Below, piece after piece: positions 16,421 through 23,513 of a stretch of DNA of 30,672 nucleotides (position 1 is its first letter; every line of letters starts with the position of its first letter). This DNA is from JACQWX01 sp041662295. GTDB lineage: Bacteria > Elusimicrobiota > Elusimicrobia > UBA1565 > UBA9628. The notes beneath the pieces were generated by a model. The model was not told the DNA's origin, did not search any database, and was given only the letters and a program-made list of their open reading frames with translations. The DNA is taken from NCBI GenBank assembly GCA_041662295.1, contig JBAZSR010000018.1, positions 1 through 30,672 of the forward strand, read 5' to 3'. A program made the position numbers and the translations under genes.

Positions 16421-17490
16421 CGGTCGAACCCCCCGCCGAAGTCCGCGACCGCCCTCTGGTAGTCTTCCATGCGCCCTATGTCGAGCCAGTATTCCTGGAC
16501 CGGGAAGCACCCGATCTCGCCCGGGTGCCGGCGTTGGAGCGCGTCGAGCAGGTCCGGCATGTCGCAGGGCTCTCCCTTCTTGAGGAGCTTGAGGGCCCGC
16601 GGCTCGAGCACGCAGATGCCCGCGTTGACGAAGAAGCGCTTCACGGGCTTCTCCGAGATGGACTTGAGCTTGTGGCCCTGGAGCTGGACCACGCCGAAGG
16701 GGACCTGGAGGTCGTATTCCCGGACGCACAGGGTGGCGAGGTTGCCGTCGGTGGCGTGGAAGTCGAGCAGGGCCCTGAAGTTGACCTTGGTGAGTAGGTC
16801 GCCGTTCATGACGATGAAGGACCCTCCGAGGTCCTTCTTGATGAGGCCGAGAGCCCCGGCGGTGCCGAGCTCCCTGGGCTCGACCACGTACTCGATGTGG
16901 ACGCCCCACTTCGAGCCGTCACCGAAGTGCTCCCGGATGCGGTCCGCGAGGTAGTTGACCGTGAGGATGAAGCGCTTGAACCCGGCGTCCGCGAGGCGCT
17001 CGAGGACGAGCTCGAGCAGGGGCTTGTCCCCGATGAGCATCATGGGCTTGGGCGTGTTCTCTGTGAGGGGATGCAGTCGGCGGCCGCGGCCGCCCGCCAT
17101 GATGACGACCCAGTTCTGATGGGATTCCGGCGCCGCGAGGTACTCGGTCTGGGTGGCGACCCCGACGAGCCGCCCCCCACGGTCCACCACCGGGATGTAG
17201 GCCCGGGGCTTGGCGCGGAAGCGCTCCGCGATCTCCCCGTCCGGGGTGCCGAAGAGCACGGTCTCGGGCGCGGTGTTCATGGCCCGGGATAGGGGAGAAT
17301 CCATGGTCTCCCCGGCCAAGAGCGCGCGCCTGAGGTCGAAGTCCACCACGATCCCCTTGAGCTTGCGGTCCTTCGAGGCTACCAGCACGATGCCGACCTG
17401 CTGGCTGGTGAACACCTCCATGGCCTGCCGGAGGGTCGCGTTCGGCGGCAGGACGATCTGCGGGTGCTGACGGAGGAAGTCGTTCTTCAT
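16417..17490 (-). CDS. CBS-domain sugar-1-phosphate nucleotidyltransferase (PtmE-like)
   Basis: The protein has 357 residues. Two CBS repeats (about 8-115) precede a nucleotidyltransferase domain that begins VVIMAGGRGRRLHPLTENTPKPM (about 127-149), with the metal-binding MNGDLLT and the product-side EYWLDIGRMEDY near the end. CBS-NTP-transferase fusions of this sort include PtmE, the GDP-glucosamine pyrophosphorylase of Campylobacter legionaminic acid synthesis, which suggests GTP as nucleotide here; the base is not proven by the sequence. The CBS pair may sense an adenosine ligand or a pathway product. The ATG has GGAGG 7 nt upstream and sits 1 nt after the hisH-like stop. Its neighbour LegC-like supports a role in making a GDP-linked amino sugar. 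Confidence 0.85.
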   Translation of the reverse strand: MKNDFLRQHPQIVLPPNATLRQAMEVFTSQQVGIVLVASKDRKLKGIVVDFDLRRALLAGETMDSPLSRAMNTAPETVLFGTPDGEIAERFRAKPRAYIPVVDRGGRLVGVATQTEYLAAPESHQNWVVIMAGGRGRRLHPLTENTPKPMMLIGDKPLLELVLERLADAGFKRFILTVNYLADRIREHFGDGSKWGVHIEYVVEPRELGTAGALGLIKKDLGGSFIVMNGDLLTKVNFRALLDFHATDGNLATLCVREYDLQVPFGVVQLQGHKLKSISEKPVKRFFVNAGICVLEPRALKLLKKGEPCDMPDLLDALQRRHPGEIGCFPVQEYWLDIGRMEDYQRAVADFGGGFDR

Positions 17491-17491
17491 G

Positions 17492-18154
17492 TCAAGCCTC
17501 CAGGAAATTGCGGAGCACGCGGAGGCCGGGGCCCCCTGATTTCTCGGGATGGAACTGGCAGCCTGAGACGCTCCCGGAACGCACGACCGAGCAGAACGCG
17601 GCCCCGCCGTAGTCCGTGTCCGCAAGGGCCCGCTCGCGGTCCTCGGGGACGACGACGTAGGAGTGCGTGAAATAGAAGTAGGGGTCCGGACCCAGCCTGT
17701 CGAGGACCGTTCCCTTCCACGACCGGCGGGTCCGGCCGCGGCCCGGCCGGACCCGGTTCCAGCCCACGTGCGGGACCTTGACCTTGCATCCGCCAGCCCG
17801 TCCGCCGGCGCGGGGCAGGGCCACAGCGCGGCCGGGCACCAGGCCCAGGCCCCGGTGGAACCCGAACTCGGCGCCTTCGTCCATGAGGAGCTGCATGCCC
17901 AGGCAGATGCCGAGCATGGGCCGGCCGCTTCGGCCGTATTCCCGGATGGGCTCGATGAGCCCGTTGTCGGCGAGGCCCTTCATCCCGTCGCCGAAGGAGC
18001 CCACGCCGGGCAGGATGAGCCTCTCGGCGCGGGACACGACCTTCGGGTCCGAGGACAGAACGGCCTCGGCGCCCAGGCTCCCGAGAGCCCGGGCGATGCT
18101 GAACAGGTTGCCCAGCCCGTAATCAACGATGACGACAGGTTTCTTTTTTGCCAT
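17492..18154 (-). CDS. hisH: HisH-like glutamine amidotransferase subunit (glycan amidine pathway)
   Basis: The protein has 220 residues, close to HisH. It is a class-I glutaminase: IVDYGLGNL (9-17), LPGVGSFGDGM (48-58), nucleophile C84 in GICLGMQL, and H202/E204 in GCQFHPEK complete the triad. HVGWN is also present. It would release ammonia from glutamine and pass it through its HisF partner. HisH and HisF normally serve histidine synthesis. Here they sit in a polysaccharide operon and the window also carries a WbpG-like synthetase, as in Pseudomonas aeruginosa O5 (WbpG-HisH2-HisF2). The role is therefore most likely acetamidino-sugar formation. The gene overlaps the hisF-like one by 32 bp, which is unusual here, where most junctions overlap by 1-4 bp. 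Confidence 0.9.
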   Translation of the reverse strand: MAKKKPVVIVDYGLGNLFSIARALGSLGAEAVLSSDPKVVSRAERLILPGVGSFGDGMKGLADNGLIEPIREYGRSGRPMLGICLGMQLLMDEGAEFGFHRGLGLVPGRAVALPRAGGRAGGCKVKVPHVGWNRVRPGRGRTRRSWKGTVLDRLGPDPYFYFTHSYVVVPEDRERALADTDYGGAAFCSVVRSGSVSGCQFHPEKSGGPGLRVLRNFLEA

Positions 18155-18932
18155 GTTCCAGACGGACAGGGATGCCTTCGGCGGCCAGGGTCTTCTTGAG
18201 CTTCGGCAGGGTCGTCCGGCGGTAGTGCAGGAGGCTGGCGAGGCTGACCGCGTCGGCCTTGCCTGAGGAGACGGCTTCTTCGACGTGCTTGAGGCTGCCC
18301 GCGCCGCCGCAGGCGATGACCGGGATCGGCAGGGTCTCGGCAAGCTTCCGGGTCAGCTCGAGGTCGTAGCCGGAGCCCGTGCCCTCTCGGTCCACTGAGG
18401 TCACAAGGACCTCTCCGGCGCCGAGCTCGGCCGCGCGCAGGGCCCACTCGCAGGCGTCGACCCCGGTCTTCTCCCGGCCGTTGTCCGTGAGCGCCTCCCA
18501 CTGGCCGGGCGCGCGCAGCTTGGCCTCGATGGAGACCACGATGCATTGGGACCCGAAGGTCCGGCTGGCCTGCTGGACGAAGGGTGGGTTGCGCACGGCC
18601 GCGGTGTTGACCGCGACCTTGTCCGCGCCGGCCCGCAGGAGCCGGTAGATGTCCTCGATGGACCGGACTCCCCCGCCCACGGTCAGGGGCACGAAGAGCT
18701 CTCGGGCCGTACGCTCCACGATGGCTAGGAGGTTGTTGCGGCCGTAGAGGCTGGCCACGATGTCCATGTAGAGGAGCTCGTCCGCGCCTTCCTCATAATA
18801 GCGGAGGGCCAGCTCGGCGGGATCCCCGACCACCCTCAGGCCCTCGAGGTGCACGCCCTTGACCACGTTGGAGCCCTTGATGTCGAGCCTGGGGATGATC
18901 CGGACCGTGTGCCCGCCGCGCCTGGGGCTCAC
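18123..18932 (-). CDS. hisF: HisF-like ammonia-channelling subunit (glycan amidine pathway)
   Basis: The protein is a TIM barrel of 269 residues. It has RIIPRLDIKGSNVVKG (11-26), VGGGVRS (85-91), VNTAAVRNP (108-116) and LTSVDREGTGSGYDLEL, all typical of HisF. Two positions differ from histidine-pathway HisF: the usual CLDV reads RLDI (the catalytic Asp is kept as D17), and the second catalytic Asp in IDAK is Glu (E136 in SIEAKL). That pattern suggests a paralogue that carries ammonia to another synthetase, presumably the WbpG-like enzyme at 26169-27287. The start is GTG 18932, overlapping the regulator stop as GTGA. The C-terminal tail runs past the usual end and into the hisH-like gene. Confidence 0.9.
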   Translation of the reverse strand: MSPRRGGHTVRIIPRLDIKGSNVVKGVHLEGLRVVGDPAELALRYYEEGADELLYMDIVASLYGRNNLLAIVERTARELFVPLTVGGGVRSIEDIYRLLRAGADKVAVNTAAVRNPPFVQQASRTFGSQCIVVSIEAKLRAPGQWEALTDNGREKTGVDACEWALRAAELGAGEVLVTSVDREGTGSGYDLELTRKLAETLPIPVIACGGAGSLKHVEEAVSSGKADAVSLASLLHYRRTTLPKLKKTLAAEGIPVRLEHGKKETCRHR

Positions 18933-19468
18933 GTTGAGGGCTCCCCGCCGTCGAGGAGGATGACGCGCCGCGTCCGGCCGCGGTCTCCGGCCTGGGCGGG
19001 GGCTGCGAGGAAGACGGCGTCCGCCTCCCTGGGGAGCTCGCCGAGGCTCGAGTGGCGGTGGACGCGGGCCCCTCCGAGGTCAAGCCCGTCGAGGGCCATC
19101 TGGACGAGCTCGGCGCCCTCGTCGCGGCTGACGATGTGGAACTCCCGGCGGCCGGCCCCGTATTCGGCGAGGAGGATGCCCCGGATGCGGTTGACCACGG
19201 CCTTGAGGTGGCGCAGGGCCCACGCGGAGTAGTTGAAGGATTTGCGGGCTTTCTCGAGCATCCCCTTGGGGGTGAGGATGTAGTGGACCTTGTTCCAGGT
19301 GAGCTGGGTGGTCTTGACGCAGCCCTTGGCCGCCAGCCTCCGGAGCAAAAGGTTCGTCATCCCCAGCGACAGGCCGACCTCGCTGGAGAGCTCGCGCTGG
19401 GTGCGGGCAGGGTTGCGCGAGAGCTCTTGGATGAGGGAGAACTCCTTCTCGGCGAGCTGGCTGGTCAT
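18929..19468 (-). CDS. MarR/EPS-type winged-helix regulator with a C-terminal extension
   Basis: The protein has 179 residues. The first 90 form a winged helix: QRELSSEVGLSLGMTNLLLRRLAAKG (about 25-50) is the helix-turn-helix, followed by the wing and LTPKGMLEKARKS. This matches the EPS-associated MarR-like regulators found at the head of polysaccharide operons. Residues 95-179 are an added domain (FHIVSRDEGAELVQM and DAVFLAAPAQ look like alternating strands and helices) that I cannot assign; it could bind a ligand. In-frame ATGs also exist at 19495 and 19510, but the -10 element (19486-19494) overlaps or follows them, so ATG 19468 is the likely start, with a leader of about 11 nt. It is first in the minus-strand block and divergent from the plus-strand block, so it probably controls both. 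Confidence 0.82.
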   Translation of the reverse strand: MTSQLAEKEFSLIQELSRNPARTQRELSSEVGLSLGMTNLLLRRLAAKGCVKTTQLTWNKVHYILTPKGMLEKARKSFNYSAWALRHLKAVVNRIRGILLAEYGAGRREFHIVSRDEGAELVQMALDGLDLGGARVHRHSSLGELPREADAVFLAAPAQAGDRGRTRRVILLDGGEPST

Positions 19469-19470
19469 GT

Positions 19471-19485
19471 GTTCAATGAATGAAC
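19471..19485. promoter_or_regulatory. Candidate operator: inverted repeat over the regulator's transcription start
   Basis: GTTCA (19471-19475), a 5-bp spacer, then TGAAC (19481-19485) make a perfect 5-bp-arm inverted repeat directly downstream of the -10 hexamer. It covers the predicted start site of the MarR-like regulator gene, a common position for autorepression by MarR-type proteins. The short arms make chance possible. Confidence 0.4.
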
Positions 19486-19494
19486 ATTCTACCA
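19486..19494 (-). promoter_or_regulatory. Extended -10 promoter of the minus-strand block
   Basis: The minus strand reads TGG-TAGAAT, identical to the 9-mer at 11678-11686. The predicted start is near 19479, about 11 nt before ATG 19468. There is no Shine-Dalgarno and no clear -35. Confidence 0.55.
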
Positions 19495-19513
19495 TAACGA
19501 GGTCGCCCATGCT

Positions 19514-19592
19514 GGGGTCAGATCTTGAGATTTGAGTTTTCCAAGTCCAAGGCGGGCGATTGCTGAAAACTCAAATCTCAAGATCTGACCCC
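19514..19592. repeat. 27-bp perfect inverted repeat, MITE/REP-like element
   Basis: The left arm (19514-19540, beginning GGGGTCAGATCTTGAG) and the right arm (19566-19592) are perfect reverse complements over 27 bp around a 25-bp centre. The element is AT-rich compared with its surroundings and lies between the two divergent operons. Arms beginning GGGGTCAG are, from memory, common next to IS200-like (RAYT/Y1) transposase genes in several bacterial phyla. No transposase is present here, so this would be a non-mobile remnant or a passenger element. Transcribed, it would form a long hairpin. Confidence 0.85.
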
Positions 19593-19606
19593 GTTGATTT
19601 TCTTTT

Positions 19607-19615
19607 TGCTAAAAT
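19607..19615 (+). promoter_or_regulatory. Extended -10 promoter of the plus-strand block
   Basis: The plus strand reads TGC-TAAAAT. Its last two bases are the A and T of ATG 19614. A start site 7 nt further on would fall at the in-frame TTG 19623, the same spacing as at the leaderless legB-like gene. The element lies just outside the right arm of the inverted repeat. Confidence 0.4.
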
Positions 19616-20318
19616 GTCCGTCTTGAAAAAAACCTGCGTCCGGGCGTTCATCCAGGCCCGGATGAGTTCCCGAAGGTTCCCTGGGAAGGTCCTGGCCCCG
19701 TTCCTGGGCCGGCCGATCGTGGCCCACGTGGTCTCCTGCGTCTGCGGGGTCGTGCCCCGGAGCCGCGTCGTGGTGCTGACGAGCGACGAGCCTTCGGACG
19801 ACCCCCTGGCGTCTTACGCCGAGACGCTCGGGGTCGGCGTGTTCCGGGGTCCCCTGGACGACGTCTTCGGCCGGTTCCGGGCGTGCCTCCGGCGGCACCC
19901 CTGCGACTTCTTCCTGCGGATCTGCGCTGACAGCCCGCTCCTGTCTCCGTCCGTCATCCGGGCGGTCGCGGCCGCGGGCCGGGCCGCCGGGGCGGACCTG
20001 GCCACGAACGTCTTCCCGCGCACCTTCCCGAAGGGGCAGAGCGCCGAGCTCCTGAGGGCCGGGACCTTCCTGGCCGTGGACCAGCGGCGGCTCACCGGCT
20101 ATCAGCGGGAGCACGTGACCCCGTTCTTCTACGAGAACCCGGGCCGGTTCTCCATTGTCAACGTGGAGTCGGGCCGGCCCTCGCTCAGTCGTGTCCGCAT
20201 GGACGTCTCCGAGCCCGCGGACCTTCCCCGGCTGGAGGCTGCCTGTCCGAGGGGGGTCGTTGGCCTTCCTTCCTGGGTCCCGGCCGGGGTCCGCGTCTTG
20301 GCAGGGGGAAAGCGGTGA
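19614..20318 (+). CDS. SpsF-like cytidylyltransferase family protein
   Basis: The protein has 234 residues. FIQARMSSRRFPGKVLAPFLGRPI (about 12-35) is the nucleotide-binding start of the CTP_transf_3 family, and RICADSPLLSP (about 101-111) carries the metal-binding acidic region. SpsF-like enzymes activate a sugar or sugar acid with CTP; in this locus it may make the CMP form of an acidic sugar. The sequence is closer to SpsF than to NeuA or LegF, so a nonulosonic acid substrate is only possible. ATG 19614 is the conventional start, but it overlaps the -10 element. TTG 19623 would give MKKTCVRAFIQARM, a good family-length N-terminus, on a leaderless mRNA. Its stop overlaps the next gene as GTGA. 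It leads the plus-strand block. Confidence 0.78.
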   Translation: MSVLKKTCVRAFIQARMSSRRFPGKVLAPFLGRPIVAHVVSCVCGVVPRSRVVVLTSDEPSDDPLASYAETLGVGVFRGPLDDVFGRFRACLRRHPCDFFLRICADSPLLSPSVIRAVAAAGRAAGADLATNVFPRTFPKGQSAELLRAGTFLAVDQRRLTGYQREHVTPFFYENPGRFSIVNVESGRPSLSRVRMDVSEPADLPRLEAACPRGVVGLPSWVPAGVRVLAGGKR

Positions 20319-21325
20319 CGAAGCCCCGTCTTTCCCTGGGCGTGGCCGTGGTCGGCCTCGGCGTGGGTGAGGCCCACTGCCGGGCGTACGCCTCCCTGCC
20401 CGGCTGTTGTCTCGAAGCCGTCTGCGACCTCGATCCGGCCAAGGCCCGGCGGGCCGCCAGGACCTTCGGCTGCCGCGTGGCGCAGGATTTCCGCGCCGTT
20501 CTCATCGACCCCGCGGTCCAGGCGATCTCCATCGCCTCCTACGACGACGCGCATTACGGCCAGGCCCGGGCGGCCCTGCGGTCCGGCAGGCACGTCTTCG
20601 TGGAGAAGCCCCTTTGCCGCTCCTCGGCCGAGGCGCGGGGACTGCTGGCCGCCTGGAAGGCCGGCGGCAGGCCGCACCTTGCGTCCAACCTTGTGCTCCG
20701 GGCCGCGCCGCTCTACCGCTGGCTGAGGGCCGCAGTCGCTGCCGGCCGCTTGGGAGCGGTGTACGCCGTGGACGGCGACTACCTCTACGGCCGGCTGAGC
20801 AAGATCACGGAGGGCTGGCGCAAGCGCGTCCGGGACTACTCCGTGATGCAGGGCGGGGGGATCCACCTGGTGGACCTCATGATGTGGGTGACCGGGCAGA
20901 GGCCCGTGAGAGTGTCTTCGGACGCCGGCCGCGTGGCCTCCGCCGGGACCGCGTTCCGCTACGACGACTACTCCGCGGCCCTCTTCTCCTTCTCGAGCGG
21001 CCTGGTCGGCCGGGTGAGCGCCAATTTCGGCTGCATGCACCGGCACCAGCACCGCCTGGCCGTGTACGGCACCAAGGCGACCTTCCTGTACGACGATGCC
21101 GGAGCGCGCCTTCATCTCTCCCGCGTCCCCGGCTCCCGGCCAAGGGCCTTGAAGGCGTCTTCCCTGCCCGCGGACAAGGGGGCGCTCATTCCGGATTTCG
21201 TGGACGGCATCGTGAAGGGCCGCGACCCCGAGCCCGGGCTCCGGCACGAGCTCGCGGTGGCCTGCGCCTGCGCCGCGGCGGACGCCGCCAAAGAGAGAGG
21301 CGGCATGAGGATCGACTACCTATGA
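20315..21325 (+). CDS. Gfo/Idh/MocA family sugar dehydrogenase
   Basis: The protein has 336 residues. The N-terminal Rossmann fold has VAVVGLGVGEAHCRAY (10-25) and CDLDPAK (37-43), and the family's EKP motif is at 97-99 in HVFVEKPL. The C-terminal half has QGGGIHLVDLMMW, a typical substrate-pocket stretch with the catalytic-region His. Such enzymes oxidise nucleotide sugars, for example at C3 before a DegT aminotransferase acts (WlbA-WlbE type). A DegT aminotransferase is the very next gene, so the pair may install a 3-amino group; that is inference. The start GTG 20315 overlaps the preceding stop (GTGA) and has AGGGGGAAAG just upstream. Confidence 0.88.
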   Translation: MTKPRLSLGVAVVGLGVGEAHCRAYASLPGCCLEAVCDLDPAKARRAARTFGCRVAQDFRAVLIDPAVQAISIASYDDAHYGQARAALRSGRHVFVEKPLCRSSAEARGLLAAWKAGGRPHLASNLVLRAAPLYRWLRAAVAAGRLGAVYAVDGDYLYGRLSKITEGWRKRVRDYSVMQGGGIHLVDLMMWVTGQRPVRVSSDAGRVASAGTAFRYDDYSAALFSFSSGLVGRVSANFGCMHRHQHRLAVYGTKATFLYDDAGARLHLSRVPGSRPRALKASSLPADKGALIPDFVDGIVKGRDPEPGLRHELAVACACAAADAAKERGGMRIDYL

Positions 21326-22497
21326 ACCTGACGAAGCGAGATATCCCTTTCGCGCGGCCCTGGATCACCAACCAGGAGCGCGACGCCGTGCTGGAGGTCC
21401 TGGAGGGGCACATCCTGACGCACGGTCCCCAGTGCAAGGCCTTCGAGGCGGAGTTCGGCGCTTTCCTTGGGGCCCCTGCGGCCGGCGGTGGAGCCCACTG
21501 CGTGTCCACGAGCTCCTGCATGGCCGCCCTGCACCTGGCGTACCTCCACTTCGGCCTCGGGCCCGGGGACGAGGTCGTGGTGCCGGCCCAGACCCACACG
21601 GCCACGGCCCACGCGGTGGAGTGGGTCGGGGCCAAGCCCGTGTTCGCGGACTGCGACCCCAAGACCGGGAACCTCACTGCCAAGGCGGTCAAGGCGGTCC
21701 TGACCCCGAAGACCAGGGCGATCTCGGTGGTGCATTTCCTGGGCATCCCCTGCGGCATGCCGGAGATCATGGAACTCGCTGAGAAGAAGCGACTCTGGGT
21801 CGTGGAGGACTGCGCCCTGGCCCTGGGGAGCCGCTACGACGGGACCCACGTCGGGCTCTTCGGCGACGCCGGCTGCTTCTCCTTCTATCCCGTCAAGCAC
21901 ATCACGACCGGGGAAGGAGGCATGTTCGTCAGCCGCCACGAGGGCGTGGCGAAGTCCGTGGCCGGGCTCCGGGCTTTCGGCGTGGACCGGACGCACTCGG
22001 AGCGGTCGGTGCCGGGCATGTACGACGTGCCGACCCTCGGCCTGAACTACCGCATGGGCGAGATGGCCGCGGCCATGGGCCGCGCGCAGATGGGGCGCAT
22101 CAAGGAGAATCTCGAGCGGCGGAGGAAGAACTTCGCGGTGCTCAAGGCCGGCCTCTCGCGCCTGCCGGGAGTCCGGGTGCTCGACGCCTGCGACGTCTGG
22201 GCGGTCAACAGCCACTACTGCCTCGAGGTCGTGCTCGAGGGGCCGCTGGCCAAGAAGCGCGGGGAGGTCGTTGCCGCGCTCAACAGCCGCGGGGTGGGCA
22301 CGAGCATCTATTATCCCCAGCCCGTGCCGCGCCTGACCTACTACCGGAAGAAGTACGGGTACAAGGCCGCTTCGTTCCCCCACGCGGAGAAGATCAGCGA
22401 CTGCGGCATCGCCCTGCCCGTCGGGCCCCACCTCGAGACCGGGGACATGATGGCGGCCGCGGCGGAGTTCAAGGCCGCGCTCAAGGAGGTCTCGTGA
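21322..22497 (+). CDS. DegT/DnrJ/EryC1 PLP-dependent sugar aminotransferase
   Basis: The protein has 391 residues. It starts IPFARPWITNQERDAVLEVL with ILTHGPQCKAFEAEF. VSTSSCMAALHLAY (61-74) is the phosphate-binding segment, VVEDCALALGSRY (160-172) the cofactor-stacking region, and the PLP lysine is K192 in FYPVKHITTGEGG. It transfers an amino group from glutamate to a keto-sugar, probably the product of the dehydrogenase upstream. It is only distantly like the LegC-type aminotransferase on the other strand, so the locus makes at least two different amino-sugar positions. ATG 21322 overlaps the upstream stop (ATGA). The long open stretch before it is a shadow of the dehydrogenase gene. Confidence 0.9.
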   Translation: MNLTKRDIPFARPWITNQERDAVLEVLEGHILTHGPQCKAFEAEFGAFLGAPAAGGGAHCVSTSSCMAALHLAYLHFGLGPGDEVVVPAQTHTATAHAVEWVGAKPVFADCDPKTGNLTAKAVKAVLTPKTRAISVVHFLGIPCGMPEIMELAEKKRLWVVEDCALALGSRYDGTHVGLFGDAGCFSFYPVKHITTGEGGMFVSRHEGVAKSVAGLRAFGVDRTHSERSVPGMYDVPTLGLNYRMGEMAAAMGRAQMGRIKENLERRRKNFAVLKAGLSRLPGVRVLDACDVWAVNSHYCLEVVLEGPLAKKRGEVVAALNSRGVGTSIYYPQPVPRLTYYRKKYGYKAASFPHAEKISDCGIALPVGPHLETGDMMAAAAEFKAALKEVS

Positions 22498-23513
22498 ACA
22501 CGGACATCAAAGGCTGCCGGGTCGCCCTCATCGGGGGCGCGGGCTTCATCGGCCACCACATGGCGCAGACCCTCGCGGCCCGCGGCGCCGCGGTGGACAT
22601 CGTCGACAGCCTGCAGGTCAACAACCTGCTCTCCTTCGCCGCGGTGGACGCGAAGAGCTCCCCGGACCGGGATATCTACCTGCGCATGCTCAACGAGCGC
22701 CTCGACCTCCTTCGCGCGGCCGGCATCGCGCTCCACCCGGTCGACGCCCGGGAGTACCACGCCCTCTCGCGCATCCTCGGGCAGATCAAGCCGCAGGTCA
22801 TCGTGCACCTGGCCGCGATCTCGCACGCGGGCAAGTCCAACAAGGACCCCTTCAGCACCTTCGACCACAGCCTCAGGACCTTGGAGAACGCGCTGGACTA
22901 CGCCCGCGGCTCCGGGGTGGACCAGTTCATCTTCTTCTCCTCCAGCATGGCCTACGGCAACTTCCTGACGCCCGAGGTCGACGAGGAGCACCCCTTGAAC
23001 CCCATGGGCATCTACGGCGCGCTCAAGGTCGCCGGGGAGAAGATCGTCACGGCGTACCAGCAGGTCTTCGGGATGAACTACACCATCATCCGGCCCTCGG
23101 CCCTCTACGGTCCGCGGTGCGTCAGCCGCCGGGTGGGCCAGGTGTACATCGAGACCGCCCTGAAGGGCGGCAGCCTGCGCATCGACGGCGACGGCTCCGA
23201 GAAGCTCGACTTCACCTTCATCGAGGACCTCGTGGAGGGTGTGTGCCTGGCCATCGAGAACCCGGCGGCCCGCAACCAGATCTTCAACATGACCTTCGGC
23301 TCCTCCCGGGCCATCAAGGACCTGGCCGACATCGTGCGCCAGCACTTTCCCGGCGTCGGCGTCGAGAACGTCAAGCGCGACGAGCTCATGCCCTTCCGCG
23401 GCACCCTCTCGGTCGCCAAGGCCCGGCGACTGCTGGGCTACGCCCCGCAGTTCTCCATCGAGAAGGGCTTCGCCCGCTACATCGAGTGGTACAAGTCGTT
23501 CGCCAAGGCCTGA
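22494..23513 (+). CDS. NAD-dependent sugar epimerase/dehydratase (extended SDR)
   Basis: The protein has 339 residues. VALIGGAGFIGHH (10-22) binds NAD, FFSSSMAYGNF carries the catalytic Ser, and Y174-GAL-K178 is the catalytic pair; RPSALYGPR and DFTFIEDLVEG are standard for the family. An insertion after the second strand (LQVNNLLSFAAVDAK and the following 25 residues) is longer than in GalE. It could be a 4-epimerase or 4,6-dehydratase on a UDP- or dTDP-sugar; the sequence does not decide. The start GTG 22494 overlaps the aminotransferase stop (GTGA) with GGAGG a few bases upstream, and the stop overlaps the next ATG (TGATG). Confidence 0.87.
   Translation: MNTDIKGCRVALIGGAGFIGHHMAQTLAARGAAVDIVDSLQVNNLLSFAAVDAKSSPDRDIYLRMLNERLDLLRAAGIALHPVDAREYHALSRILGQIKPQVIVHLAAISHAGKSNKDPFSTFDHSLRTLENALDYARGSGVDQFIFFSSSMAYGNFLTPEVDEEHPLNPMGIYGALKVAGEKIVTAYQQVFGMNYTIIRPSALYGPRCVSRRVGQVYIETALKGGSLRIDGDGSEKLDFTFIEDLVEGVCLAIENPAARNQIFNMTFGSSRAIKDLADIVRQHFPGVGVENVKRDELMPFRGTLSVAKARRLLGYAPQFSIEKGFARYIEWYKSFAKA

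Noticed and set aside
16417..17490. Plain glucose-1-phosphate thymidylyltransferase (RmlA)
   Set aside because: The N-terminal CBS pair and the neighbouring LegC-like gene fit the PtmE-type enzyme better; no RmlB or RmlC is present.
19514..19592. Intrinsic terminator between the operons
   Set aside because: The genes on both sides diverge from this region, so nothing needs terminating here, and the 25-nt loop and absence of a flanking U-run are atypical.
20407..21321. Upstream extension of the DegT aminotransferase frame
   Set aside because: It overlaps the dehydrogenase gene in another frame; ATG 21322 with ATGA overlap begins the family-typical N-terminus.
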